NCBI GenBank assembly: GCA_031396205.1
Contig: JANNKH010000015.1
Span: forward strand, 1-64,000
From: CAISIP01 sp031396205
Lineage (GTDB): Bacteria > Pseudomonadota > Gammaproteobacteria > Burkholderiales > Burkholderiaceae_C
Length of the DNA stretch: 64,000 bases
Direction: 5' to 3'
Below the pieces are notes generated by a model, which saw only the letters and a list, made by a program, of their open reading frames with translations, was not told the DNA's origin and did not search any database. This document shows, in pieces, positions 55,980 through 64,000 of this stretch. The translations under genes were made by a program, and so were the position numbers. The first letter of the stretch is position 1. Each line of letters opens with the position of its first letter.

Positions 55980-56945
55980 TCATGGCGTTGACCCCGCCAG
56001 GATGTTGGCGGCGCCCGCGGCATCGACGGCGCCGGCCAAGCGCGCCGTCTCGAAAGTCCCGACCCAATCGAGCAGCCGAGTGGCGATATGTTCCACCGTC
56101 TCGGCGCGTGTCATTGTCTGCGCTTGCCAGCCGACGACCGCATCCCAGAATGTGGTGCGCCCGACCGCAAAACCGATGAATCCGGGGACACCCGCCGCAG
56201 TGGCCAGCCAGTGGCGCACCTGCGCTGCATCGGCACCGCGGCCGAGCACGATACAGCCGACCGTGTCGCGCCCGTCGCAGCGCCCCGCCGCGACGATGCG
56301 CTGGCAGTCGTCGCGTTTCGCCAGGCCTTCGACCTTCCAGAGGTCAGGCTCGACCCCGGCATTCTCCAAAGTACGTATCGCCTCGTGCATCAGCGTCGGT
56401 CTCAGGTCCCGGTCGTAGGCGGCCTTGCCGCCATCCAGGCGCTGCAACTGTGCTTCGGTGGCCGGCACCAGCAATTCGAACATGAAGCGACGCCGGCGGC
56501 GCTGGCAGTTCTCGGACAGCTGCTTCAGGCGGCCAGCCTGGCGCAGATTCAGATCCGCATCGCCCTGGACGTTGTAGCGAACCAGCGCCTTGGCGAACGT
56601 GGGATCGAAGCTTTCGATGTGGCGCACGAAGTTGGCGCCGTATCCGAACTCGAATTCCTCCGAGCCGCTTCGTTCGGTGGACAGCGCGGTGGCAAATCCG
56701 TGCCGCCTTGCGTCGCGCAGGATGTCGGCACTGAATTCCTCATCCACGAGAATGCCGCCCGCTTCACGCGGCAGCCCCTTTTCGATAGCCGCAATGAAGC
56801 CCTCGTAGATCAGCTGTTTGCTGTCGCTAACACTCGCAACCTGGGGCACCGACAGCGGTGGATCGAGATTGAAGAGGCTCTTGACATAAGAATGCCAATG
56901 ATCGAAGGGCAGCAAATACAGTGCCCTGTCGTAGCCAACGGTCAT
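55980..56945 (-). CDS. DUF2090 aldolase-like protein
   Basis: A 321-residue protein of the DUF2090 domain, known as the C-terminal aldolase-like domain fused to IolC-type kinases (deoxy-keto-gluconate-phosphate aldolase). Here it stands alone. Visible: YLLPFDHWHSYVKSLF at the start, GGILVDEEFSADILRDA, VRYNVQGDADLNLRQ, FMFELLVPAT, and the late GCIVLGRGADAAQVRHWL, GFAVGRTTFWDAVVGW. Its ATG overlaps the transaldolase stop by four bases. The substrate may be a sugar phosphate from the same cluster. Confidence 0.85.
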   Translation of the reverse strand: MTVGYDRALYLLPFDHWHSYVKSLFNLDPPLSVPQVASVSDSKQLIYEGFIAAIEKGLPREAGGILVDEEFSADILRDARRHGFATALSTERSGSEEFEFGYGANFVRHIESFDPTFAKALVRYNVQGDADLNLRQAGRLKQLSENCQRRRRRFMFELLVPATEAQLQRLDGGKAAYDRDLRPTLMHEAIRTLENAGVEPDLWKVEGLAKRDDCQRIVAAGRCDGRDTVGCIVLGRGADAAQVRHWLATAAGVPGFIGFAVGRTTFWDAVVGWQAQTMTRAETVEHIATRLLDWVGTFETARLAGAVDAAGAANILAGSTP

Positions 56946-58066
56946 TGCGGATGCTCCACCGGCACAGTTTTGGCGGTTGACACTTTCGTCGCCGATCCCG
57001 CGCTCTTTTCCCTTATCCGCGCCAGCAGCGCACCCCAGGATTTGGCGAACGCCAGCACGCCATCGCGCTGCAACTGCCCGGCCAATGCTTCGTCATCGAC
57101 CCCTTCGCGCCTGAATTTCTCCAGCACCGCTTCGGCCGGGCCGCCATCGGCAGGCAGCGTGCTGCCGGGCAAGCCGTGGTCCGCAAAGGCCAGCAAGGTC
57201 TTCTCGGGGATGGTGTTGATCGTCTGCGGTGCTGCCAGAGACTCGACGTACAACGTGTCGCGTGCGGCCGGGTCTTTGGTGGCGGTGCTGGCCCACAGCA
57301 GGCGCTGCGGTCGGGCACCTGCTGCGGCCAGCTTGCGCCAGCGATCGGAGTCCAGCAACTCGCAATGCGCCTTGTAGCAACGCATGGCCACGGCGATGCC
57401 CAGACGGTTGTGCAACGCAGGCGAGATTTCCTGCTTCGCCGCGACGTCCCAGCGGCTGACGAAGAGCGACGCGACGGATTGCACCTTAGGCGACAGCCCG
57501 GCAGCGATTCGACGCTCGATACCGCGCAGGTAGGCTTCGGCAGCTGCCAGGTAGTGCTCGAGCGAGAACAGCAAGGTCACATTGATCGGCACGCCGTCGA
57601 ATATGGACTGCTCGATGGCCGGCAGGCCTTGCGGCGTACCTGGAATCTTGATGAAGAGGTTGGGCCGCGCGGCCCGCGCGTGCAGTTGCGCGGCGGCGTG
57701 GACGGTGCCGGCCGTGTCACCCGCCAGCAGCGGTGACACTTCGAGCGAGACCCATCCATCGACGCCGTCGCTGGCGTCGAAGACCGGCCTGAATAAATCC
57801 GCGGCGCGCGTCAGGTCCTGCAGCGCGATCTCGAAGAAGGCGCCCTCCTCCGACAACCCGCGCGCGGCCAGAACCTGGACCGCTTCGTCGTAACTGGCGC
57901 CGCTACCAATGGCGTGCTCGAAGATCGTCGGGTTGGACGTCAACCCGGTCACCGACAGATCGGCGATGTATCGCGCCAGGGTGCCGCTGTCCAGCAAGTC
58001 ACGCGTGATGTTGTCGAGCCACAGGCGCTGGCCCAGGTCGTGCAGTTTTCGGGTGTTGGCGTTCAT
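56942..58066 (-). CDS. tal: Transaldolase
   Basis: Transfers a dihydroxyacetone unit between sugar phosphates in the pentose phosphate pathway. It has 374 residues, the size of the longer (TalB-unlike) bacterial class. Blocks: LWLDNITRDLLDSGTLARYI, VTGLTSNPTIFEHAI, the Schiff-base lysine in NLFIKIPGTPQGLPAI, and GVPINVTLLFSLEHYL. The C-terminal region DGVLAFAKSWGALL is typical. It is coupled to the HAD gene upstream and the DUF2090 gene downstream by four-base overlaps. Confidence 0.94.
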   Translation of the reverse strand: MNANTRKLHDLGQRLWLDNITRDLLDSGTLARYIADLSVTGLTSNPTIFEHAIGSGASYDEAVQVLAARGLSEEGAFFEIALQDLTRAADLFRPVFDASDGVDGWVSLEVSPLLAGDTAGTVHAAAQLHARAARPNLFIKIPGTPQGLPAIEQSIFDGVPINVTLLFSLEHYLAAAEAYLRGIERRIAAGLSPKVQSVASLFVSRWDVAAKQEISPALHNRLGIAVAMRCYKAHCELLDSDRWRKLAAAGARPQRLLWASTATKDPAARDTLYVESLAAPQTINTIPEKTLLAFADHGLPGSTLPADGGPAEAVLEKFRREGVDDEALAGQLQRDGVLAFAKSWGALLARIREKSAGSATKVSTAKTVPVEHPQ

Positions 58067-58830
58067 GGTGTTGCCTGTGTTGCGCTAAGTTCGGGAATGC
58101 CGATACGGAGCAAATCGCCGATGCGCTCGATGGCGATGTCTGCGGGTGCATATTTGGCAACGGCGGCCGGGTCCAGCGCGTAATGACCCTGGCGCGGGAA
58201 GACCGTGGTCAGGCGGCTTTGCATGACGGATTTCATTGCCGTCAGGATGCGCAGCTTGTCATCGACCATCACGTAATGCCGGGCCGGATATTGCAGCTGC
58301 ACAGCATCGAGCATCAGTTCCTTGTGGATGTACATCAGAACCCGGCCGGCCACCGCATCCCACAGGCCCGAACGCTGGACCTTGCGCGGCTGGAACACCA
58401 CATCGCCGTCGGTCAGGATCACCGTGGGTCCGCTTGCGCTCAAATGCCGGACGACATCCAGCGCCTGCGGATACAGGCGATCAGCGAAAGGGTAGTCGAC
58501 CAGGAAGCCCGACATCTCCAACAGGCCCAGCTCGGTGCAAGACAAGTGCTCGGCATCGAACCGCCAGCGCTGCAGCGCGCCCAGATAGTCTGCATAGCCG
58601 AGTTCGCTGCGCAATGCTTCGAAGTGATCCCAATAGCGGCCTGCGTTGACGGCGCCGAATTCCTGCTCCAGATGCGCTCGCAGATCGGAGATGACGCGGT
58701 CGTTGTCGAGCAGCGTGTTGTCCACGTCGAGCAGAAACACGGTGTCGTACGGCGCAGTCACGTACTTGTCCACGAAACACGAAACGGCGTGACGGAGACG
58801 TTCATGGAAAGCTCCTTTCGGCGTGGCCAC
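58063..58830 (-). CDS. HAD-family hydrolase
   Basis: A 255-residue haloacid-dehalogenase-type phosphatase. Motif I is LLDVDNTLLDND, with the nucleophile aspartate in the DVDNT segment. Motif II is in VILTDGDVV and motif IV in YVMVDDKLRIL. A helical cap (ALRSELGYADYLGALQRW) lies between. The substrate is unknown; a sugar phosphate is a fair guess from the neighbours. It is the first gene of the minus-strand carbon cluster and overlaps the transaldolase start. Confidence 0.88.
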   Translation of the reverse strand: MATPKGAFHERLRHAVSCFVDKYVTAPYDTVFLLDVDNTLLDNDRVISDLRAHLEQEFGAVNAGRYWDHFEALRSELGYADYLGALQRWRFDAEHLSCTELGLLEMSGFLVDYPFADRLYPQALDVVRHLSASGPTVILTDGDVVFQPRKVQRSGLWDAVAGRVLMYIHKELMLDAVQLQYPARHYVMVDDKLRILTAMKSVMQSRLTTVFPRQGHYALDPAAVAKYAPADIAIERIGDLLRIGIPELSATQATP

Positions 58831-59182
58831 CGAACCGAATGGATCCGGTCATGCGAATCTGCATCTGGCTCAGACACTGATGAATGATGCGCGAATGGCG
58901 CGAATTGCTGGGAACTACGGCACACAGTACGAGCAGGCGCCCTCGTTCGTCCGTGCGCCAGCGCACCCAGTGACGGGCCATGTTCAGAGGCATTCGCAGC
59001 GCTCCGTTCGCTGGCGCACAGACGGCATCGTGCGATGCACCCATTCTGAAATCGGTCGCAAGCGTGGACGTCTCGTCCATTGCCTCGGGCCAAATGGAGT
59101 TTGCCGCGCCCGTCCTCGTCTGAACGTCTATCGCATGCACAAACGCGACGCACCCACCACCTCGTATCGAGCAGGACGCACG
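58831..59182. other. 352-bp divergent promoter region
   Basis: This lies between the HAD gene (minus) and the glycoamylase-domain gene (plus). An in-frame extension of the latter reaches back to 58823 but overlaps the HAD gene and has no domain similarity. Promoters for both directions should lie here; no clear elements were identified. Confidence 0.45.
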
Positions 59183-60601
59183 ATGTCTACGAAACGTAAA
59201 CCTTCGCGGCGCTCCGCTCATAATGCAGCCACAAACACCAGAATTGGGCTCGACGCCAATGCCGAGTTGGAAAAACTGCAGCGCGAGACTTTCGGCTATT
59301 TCCTGCACGAAACAAATCCAGCCAACGGCCTGGTGGTCGACAAGACCGAGGCTGGTTGGCCCGCCAGCATTGCCGCCACCGGCCTCGCGCTGGCCTGCTA
59401 CCCGGTAGCAGTCGAACGCGGCTTCATGTCGCGCAGCGCCGCGGCCCTGCGCACGCTGACCACGTTGCGATTTTTCTGGCACAGCCCGCATGGGCCGGAA
59501 CCTGACGCCACCGGGTATCAGGGCTTTTATTACCACTTTCTGGACATGCAGACCAGGCGGCGCGCCTGGCAATGCGAGCTGTCCACCGTGGACACCACCT
59601 TCCTGCTCGCCGGTGCGCTGGCTGCGGCCATGTACTTTGACGCCGACAATGCCGACGAGGGCGAACTGCGCACCCTGGCCCACGCGCTGTACGGCCGTGC
59701 CAATTGGCAATGGGCGCAGAACGGGGGCAACACCGTCACCCACGGCTGGAAGCCTGAAAGCGGCTTCCTGCACTACCGCTGGGAAGGCTACGACGAAGCG
59801 CTGCTGCTGTACGTACTGGGCCTGGGTTCACCGACCTGGCCACTGCCGGAGCAAAGTTACGCAGCCTGGGCATCCACCTACCGCTGGGAGCATTGCTACG
59901 GGCAGGACTATCTCTACGCCGGTTCGCTCTTCACCCATCAGTTGTCGCATGTGTGGATCGACTTTCGCGGCATCCAGGATGCGTTCATGCAGGGCAAAGG
60001 CATCGACTACTTCGAGAACAGCCGTCGCGCCACGCTGGCGCAGCAACGGTACGCCATCGAAAACCCCCTCGGGTTCAAGAGCTACAGCAGCCATTGCTGG
60101 GGCATTACCGCCAGTGAAGGTCCGGGCCCAGGCCGCATCACCGTCAACGGCACCGACCGCGAGCTGTTTGACTATGTGGCGCGCGGCGTGCCCTACGGGC
60201 CCGATGACGGAACGCTGGCACCCTGGGCTGTGGTGGCATCGCTGCCGTTCGCACCCGAAATCGTCTTGCCCACCATCGACTACTGCGTTTATCAGGCCAA
60301 GCTGACCCAATTCAATTCCTACGGGTTCAAGGCCTCGTTCAATCCCTCGCATCCCGGCGAGCAGGGCAACCCCTACGGCTGGTGGGTGTCTCCGTGGCAC
60401 TTCGGTCTCAACCAGGGGCCGATCGTCTTGATGATCGAAAACCACCTCTCCGGCCTGCTGTGGCGATTGATGCGCGATTGCGCGCCCATCGCCACGGGCC
60501 TGCTGCGAGCCGGATTCACCGGCGGCTGGCTTCAAGACAAAGTGGCAACCGACCCAGCCACATCCAATGGGTCGATACCGCCCCGCAGGAGAACCGCATG
60601 A
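59183..60601 (+). CDS. Glycoamylase-domain protein (PF10091-type)
   Basis: A 472-residue protein from ATG 59183 (MSTKRKPSRRSAHN), with no clear signal peptide. The domain is of the glycoamylase type found in cyclic beta-1,2-glucan enzymes and related proteins: FGYFLHETNPANGLVVDKTE, GYQGFYYHFLDMQTRRRAW, GWKPESGFLHYRWEGYDEAL, HQLSHVWIDFRGIQDAFM, and the late FNPSHPGEQGNPYGWWVSPW with GLNQGPIVLMIENH. The many Trp/Tyr/His residues fit an (alpha/alpha)6 barrel glycosidase. Its linkage preference is unknown. It overlaps the next gene by four bases. Confidence 0.87.
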   Translation: MSTKRKPSRRSAHNAATNTRIGLDANAELEKLQRETFGYFLHETNPANGLVVDKTEAGWPASIAATGLALACYPVAVERGFMSRSAAALRTLTTLRFFWHSPHGPEPDATGYQGFYYHFLDMQTRRRAWQCELSTVDTTFLLAGALAAAMYFDADNADEGELRTLAHALYGRANWQWAQNGGNTVTHGWKPESGFLHYRWEGYDEALLLYVLGLGSPTWPLPEQSYAAWASTYRWEHCYGQDYLYAGSLFTHQLSHVWIDFRGIQDAFMQGKGIDYFENSRRATLAQQRYAIENPLGFKSYSSHCWGITASEGPGPGRITVNGTDRELFDYVARGVPYGPDDGTLAPWAVVASLPFAPEIVLPTIDYCVYQAKLTQFNSYGFKASFNPSHPGEQGNPYGWWVSPWHFGLNQGPIVLMIENHLSGLLWRLMRDCAPIATGLLRAGFTGGWLQDKVATDPATSNGSIPPRRRTA

Positions 60602-61002
60602 CCGTTGCCAGTATTTCAAGAACCAGCACATTCACGAGCAGAGGCGCTCTGCCGCCCACGCTCAAAGCCGCGCAAGCGGCCATGCAGTTGCCCGAGGTGC
60701 AGGACATGCTGCGCAGGCTGTCCGCCTTCGATCTCGGCATCTTCATGCCGCATCAGCACGACGAGGCCACAGGCGAATTTCTGCCATTGCACGGCGACCT
60801 AATACAAGTCGAGTCTGGCCTTGCCGTGAGCTTCCAGCGCCAGGATGTGATTGCGAATCGAACTGCGTCATTTCTCCCGGTCGGTTGGTTCTGGCGCGCC
60901 GGCGCGTCGACGGTGGCAGCGGCATGCGAGATGGCGGACACCGGGGCGCCTGACGGTGAGTCGGAACGGACCGTCAAACACAAGATGATTCAGGACGACT
61001 GA
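60598..61002 (+). CDS. 134-residue protein of unknown function
   Basis: Not recognised. ATG 60598 overlaps the glycoamylase stop, with a CAGGAGA ribosome-binding site just upstream. The protein is soluble, with a possible histidine-containing core (LGIFMPHQHDEATGEFLPLH) and a beta-rich VESGLAVSFQRQDVIANR segment. It has no membrane helices. Tight coupling suggests a job shared with the glycoamylase-domain protein. Confidence 0.65.
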   Translation: MTVASISRTSTFTSRGALPPTLKAAQAAMQLPEVQDMLRRLSAFDLGIFMPHQHDEATGEFLPLHGDLIQVESGLAVSFQRQDVIANRTASFLPVGWFWRAGASTVAAACEMADTGAPDGESERTVKHKMIQDD

Positions 61003-61072
61003 TCGCGCGTTCGCCAATCCGTCGAATGGACGGTGGCGCAGGGATCCACCGGCAGACAACCAAGGAGAAACC

Positions 61073-61462
61073 ATGAAAACGAGTGTAATCAACGTGCACG
61101 ACATGCTGTCGGTACTGAGCGTGGCGGGTGTCGAGGAGCGGATCGGTGAAGTGCCGGGGGTCGAGAGCGTGACCGTGAACTTTGCGGCCGGCAATGCCAC
61201 GGTGCGTTTTGACGAAACGCGGCTCGCGCTGGCCGACATCAAGGCCGATGTTCGCCAACGCGGCTCCGATGCCAATGCCAAGTCCGATGCGCCGAAGCCG
61301 CACGCTCACGAAGGCCACGCGGCGCCCGCTGTGACAAAGGGGGACGCCGCCGAACCCGTTGCGCCGAAGACGCCCACGTCTGACCCAGCCACCGCCGAAG
61401 GCGATGCAAACCCCTCCGAGGCCCCGGCGGACAAGCCGGTCGAACCGGTCAAAGCGCCATGA
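61073..61462 (+). CDS. HMA-like protein without metal-binding cysteines
   Basis: A 129-residue protein. Residues 1-65 follow the HMA fold pattern (SVINVHDMLSVLSVAGVEER, VPGVESVTVNFAAGNATVRF), but where CxxC is expected the sequence reads HDMLSVLS, so there is no thiol site. A disordered tail rich in Ala, Pro, Glu and Lys with HAHEGH follows. The first 35 residues are nearly identical to the start of the next gene, which it overlaps by four bases (ATGA), so it arose by tandem duplication. It may modulate the ATPase rather than carry metal. Confidence 0.8.
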   Translation: MKTSVINVHDMLSVLSVAGVEERIGEVPGVESVTVNFAAGNATVRFDETRLALADIKADVRQRGSDANAKSDAPKPHAHEGHAAPAVTKGDAAEPVAPKTPTSDPATAEGDANPSEAPADKPVEPVKAP

Positions 61463-64000
61463 AAACGAGCGTGATCGATGTTGGCGACATGCTGTCGGTG
61501 CTCAGCGTGCAAGGCGTCGAAGAACGCATCGGCGAGGTGCCCGGTGTCGAGAGCGTCACCGTCAATCATGCTGCGGAGACGGCCACCGTGCGCTACGACG
61601 AAACACGGCTGCGTGTGGGTGATATCAAGTCGGACGTTCGCCAACGCGGTTTCGCATTGACGCCGAGCGAGCCGACACCGACGCCCGATGTCGCGTCCGA
61701 GCCTGCGGGGCAGGTGCCGCCAACGCAATCTCCAGTGTCCTCACCCCATCGGACGGACGCCGAGAGCGCAGCGCCTCCCAAACCCGCCAAGGGCGCTGCA
61801 TCGGTAACACCGGCTGCCGACCCGCCAAAGGATGCCGGGTCTGGCGCGCCCCCCGAGCCAACCACCGCTGCCGCTGCGTCCCCCGTGAGCGAAGCCGCCC
61901 CGTCTGAGGCCACGACCGCCGCTGGCCCCGATAGCGAGGCACCCGGACCCATCGAGACCGCGACCGCCTGGGTGCGCGATGCATTGACGGATGACGACAA
62001 AGGCAAGCCCGAAGCGCCATCTCCAAAATCCGACGCTGCGCCACCCAAAGCTACCCCGCCCTCGCCCGCAGCGGGCGATGCTGCCGCCGGCCACGCCGGT
62101 CACGGGGGGCATGCAGCACCCGGCGCAAAGCCCGACAAGGCTGCCAGCATGGCACATGAAATGGGCCACAGCGGCAGTGACATGGGAGCGATGGTGCGCG
62201 ACATGCGCAACCGCTTCTGGATCTGCCTGGCTTTCACGCTCCCGATCCTCGTCTATGCCCCTATGGGCGGCATGTGGACCGCGCCGGCGCCGCCTTTCGG
62301 ATTGGACGTGAACGTCTGGCTGTTCCTCTTCGCCAGTGCGGCCGTGCTCTACCCGAGCTATCCGTTTTTCGTCTCTGCCTGGCGCGCGCTCAAAGAAGGC
62401 ACCCTGGGCATGGCCGCGCTTATCGTGCTGAGCGTGGGCACCGGCTATCTGTTCAGTGTCGCCACCACGTTCTTCTTCAAGAGCGAGGGACAATTCTTCG
62501 AGGCCGTGGCCATGCTGCTGGTGTTCATCCTGCTGGGGCACTGGCTCGAAATGCGTGCGCGTGCCGGTGCGTCTTCGGCGATCAAGTCGCTGATGAACCT
62601 GACGCCGACCAAAGCCAACGTTATCCGCAACGGTGCCGAGGTCGAAGTGCCGACAGCCGAGGTGTTGGCCGGTGAGATCATCGTCATCCGACCCGGCAAC
62701 AAGATTCCGGTGGACGGCACCATCGAGACCGGCGAATCGCAGGTGGACGAATCGATGCTGACCGGCGAGTCGATGCCCGTGAAGAAGGGGCCCGGCGCCA
62801 CGGTGGTAGGCGCCAGCATCAACAAAAGCGGCAGCTTTCGCTACAAGGCCACCAAGGTCGGTGCCGACTCCGCACTGGCACAGATCGTCAAGCTGGTGCA
62901 AGAGGCGCAGAATTCCAAGGCGCCAGCGCAGTTGTTGGCCGACAGGGCTGCGCAATGGTTGGTGATTGCCGCCATCGCGACCGGTCTGATCACCTTCTCG
63001 GTCTGGTTCTGGGTCCTCGGCGAGCCGCTGCTGTTGGCGGTGACCTTGACCATCACCGTCTTCGTGATCGCCTGCCCGGATGCATTGGGGCTGGCCACGC
63101 CGATGGCCGTGATGGTGAGCACGGGGCTCGGCGCTGCCAACGGCATCTTGTTCAAGAACGCTGCGGCGCTGGAAGACGCCACCAAACTCGACGTCATCGT
63201 GTTCGACAAGACCGGCACGCTGACCGTCGGCCACCCCGAGGTCGTCGAGATCATCACTGCAGAGGGCGTCTCAGAAGATGTGCTGCTGACCGCCGCCGCC
63301 GCCGTGGAACAGGGCTCGGACCATCCGCTGGCGCAGGCCATCCTGCGCCGTGCATCCAAGCTCACCATCGTCGCGCCGACCGGATTCGAAAGTCTCGATG
63401 GCATGGGCGCGCGCGCCGAGACCGCCGCCGGCACGGTGTACCTGGGCAACCGGTTGCTGATGGACCAGCAAAAGCTCGCGCTCGGCCCGTTGGAGGCGCA
63501 GGCCAAGCGCCTGCAGGCCGACGGCCGCACGGTGGTCCACGTGGCGCAGGCGGGCAGCGTGATCGGCCTGATCGCCATTGCCGATGCGATCCGGCCCACG
63601 TCCAAGGCGGCAATCGCAAAGCTGCGCGAAGGCAAGATCGAAGTGGTGATGCTGACCGGCGACAACCTGGCCACCGCCAAGCGCATTGCTGCCGACCTGG
63701 GAATTGACAAAGTGCTGGCCGACGTGCTGCCCGGGCAGAAGGCCGAGAAGGTCAAGGCCTTGCAGGCCACCGGCAAGAAGGTCGGCATGGTCGGAGACGG
63801 CGTCAACGACGCACCGGCGCTGACCCAGGCGAACGTGGGCTTTGCCATCGGCGCCGGTACCGACGTGGCGATGGAAAGCGCCGATGTGGTGCTGATGAAA
63901 AGCGACCCCTACGACATCGTCGGCGCCATCGAGTTGTCGCGCGCCACCGTGCGCAAGATGCACCAGAATCTGGCGTGGGCGGTGGGCTACAACGCCATCG
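61459..64000 (+). CDS. P-type ATPase with CPD motif and cysteine-less HMA domain (3' end outside window)
   Basis: An open frame of 847 codons from ATG 61459, cut by the window. Residues 1-65 form an HMA-like domain lacking CxxC (VGDMLSVLSVQGVEERIGEV). Residues 66-230 are a low-complexity Ala/Pro linker ending in a His/Met-rich stretch (GHAGHGGHAA, MAHEMGHSGSDMGAM). The core follows: TGES at 435-438, DKTGT at 583-587, GDGVNDAPAL. In the sixth membrane helix the usual CPC is CPD (539-541, TGCCCGGAT at 63073-63081). Ion unknown; the unusual site argues against simple Cu(I) CopA function. Confidence 0.88.
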   Translation, partial: MKTSVIDVGDMLSVLSVQGVEERIGEVPGVESVTVNHAAETATVRYDETRLRVGDIKSDVRQRGFALTPSEPTPTPDVASEPAGQVPPTQSPVSSPHRTDAESAAPPKPAKGAASVTPAADPPKDAGSGAPPEPTTAAAASPVSEAAPSEATTAAGPDSEAPGPIETATAWVRDALTDDDKGKPEAPSPKSDAAPPKATPPSPAAGDAAAGHAGHGGHAAPGAKPDKAASMAHEMGHSGSDMGAMVRDMRNRFWICLAFTLPILVYAPMGGMWTAPAPPFGLDVNVWLFLFASAAVLYPSYPFFVSAWRALKEGTLGMAALIVLSVGTGYLFSVATTFFFKSEGQFFEAVAMLLVFILLGHWLEMRARAGASSAIKSLMNLTPTKANVIRNGAEVEVPTAEVLAGEIIVIRPGNKIPVDGTIETGESQVDESMLTGESMPVKKGPGATVVGASINKSGSFRYKATKVGADSALAQIVKLVQEAQNSKAPAQLLADRAAQWLVIAAIATGLITFSVWFWVLGEPLLLAVTLTITVFVIACPDALGLATPMAVMVSTGLGAANGILFKNAAALEDATKLDVIVFDKTGTLTVGHPEVVEIITAEGVSEDVLLTAAAAVEQGSDHPLAQAILRRASKLTIVAPTGFESLDGMGARAETAAGTVYLGNRLLMDQQKLALGPLEAQAKRLQADGRTVVHVAQAGSVIGLIAIADAIRPTSKAAIAKLREGKIEVVMLTGDNLATAKRIAADLGIDKVLADVLPGQKAEKVKALQATGKKVGMVGDGVNDAPALTQANVGFAIGAGTDVAMESADVVLMKSDPYDIVGAIELSRATVRKMHQNLAWAVGYNAI

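Noticed and set aside
61741..63234. Minus-strand 497-codon frame opposite the CPD ATPase
   Set aside because: Runs against the ATPase core, whose motifs are unmistakable on the plus strand.

Overview
The window looks like a chromosomal segment of a GC-rich betaproteobacterium, most likely order Burkholderiales. The reasons are the minus-strand order yebC-purD-hemF-nadD-rsfS-rlmH-maf-rng, a lysine-rich RsfS tail, a monofunctional RelA, tripartite transporters, and a reductive pyrimidine locus (preT-preA-hydA-amidohydrolase). The family cannot be fixed from sequence reading alone.

1-9.2 kb is core genome: eight minus-strand housekeeping genes, often overlapping by a few bases, then a HerA/DUF853-type ATPase and uracil phosphoribosyltransferase. 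9.3-12.6 kb is a looser stretch with a secreted pectinacetylesterase-family protein, a deletion scar carrying an acyl-CoA synthetase remnant, a VOC protein, and a glutathione S-transferase gene broken by one in-frame TGA.

12.7-29.3 kb is a coherent pyrimidine salvage and degradation region. A RutR-like TetR regulator is divergent from preT-preA-hydA-ureidopropionase, with a perfect 14-bp palindrome just upstream of preT. Two ABC importers follow: a BMP/nucleoside-type system and a NMT1/THI5-type system. A cytosine-deaminase-like amidohydrolase closes the region. A strong terminator sits inside the BMP operon directly ahead of the ATPase start codon. A TRAP transporter lies at 30.2-33.1 kb.

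33.2-39.9 kb holds relA with an overlapping upstream alpha/beta hydrolase, 3-hydroxybutyrate dehydrogenase, a bicupin ChrR-like protein and a membrane serine/threonine kinase. At 40.2-41.2 kb two 3'-half tRNA remnants (Val-CAC and Asn-GUU types) flank a VapBC-type module, which suggests an old integration site. An HtpX-like protease and LemA follow.

44.8-52.3 kb is a metal (probably copper) island: a CPC P-type ATPase, small membrane or periplasmic proteins, a MerR regulator that lacks one of the MerR mercury cysteines, and a CxxC metallochaperone. Three neighbouring genes (ATP-grasp, YHS, PRC-barrel) are each interrupted by a single nonsense codon. 53.6-58.8 kb is a carbon-phosphate cluster on the minus strand (phosphoketolase remnant, phosphoglucomutase, DUF2090 aldolase-like protein, transaldolase, HAD hydrolase). 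Divergent from it, 59.2-64 kb carries a glycoamylase-domain protein, a small unknown, a cysteine-less HMA-like protein, and a P-type ATPase that repeats the same cysteine-less domain and has a CPD motif in place of CPC. That ATPase runs off the window.
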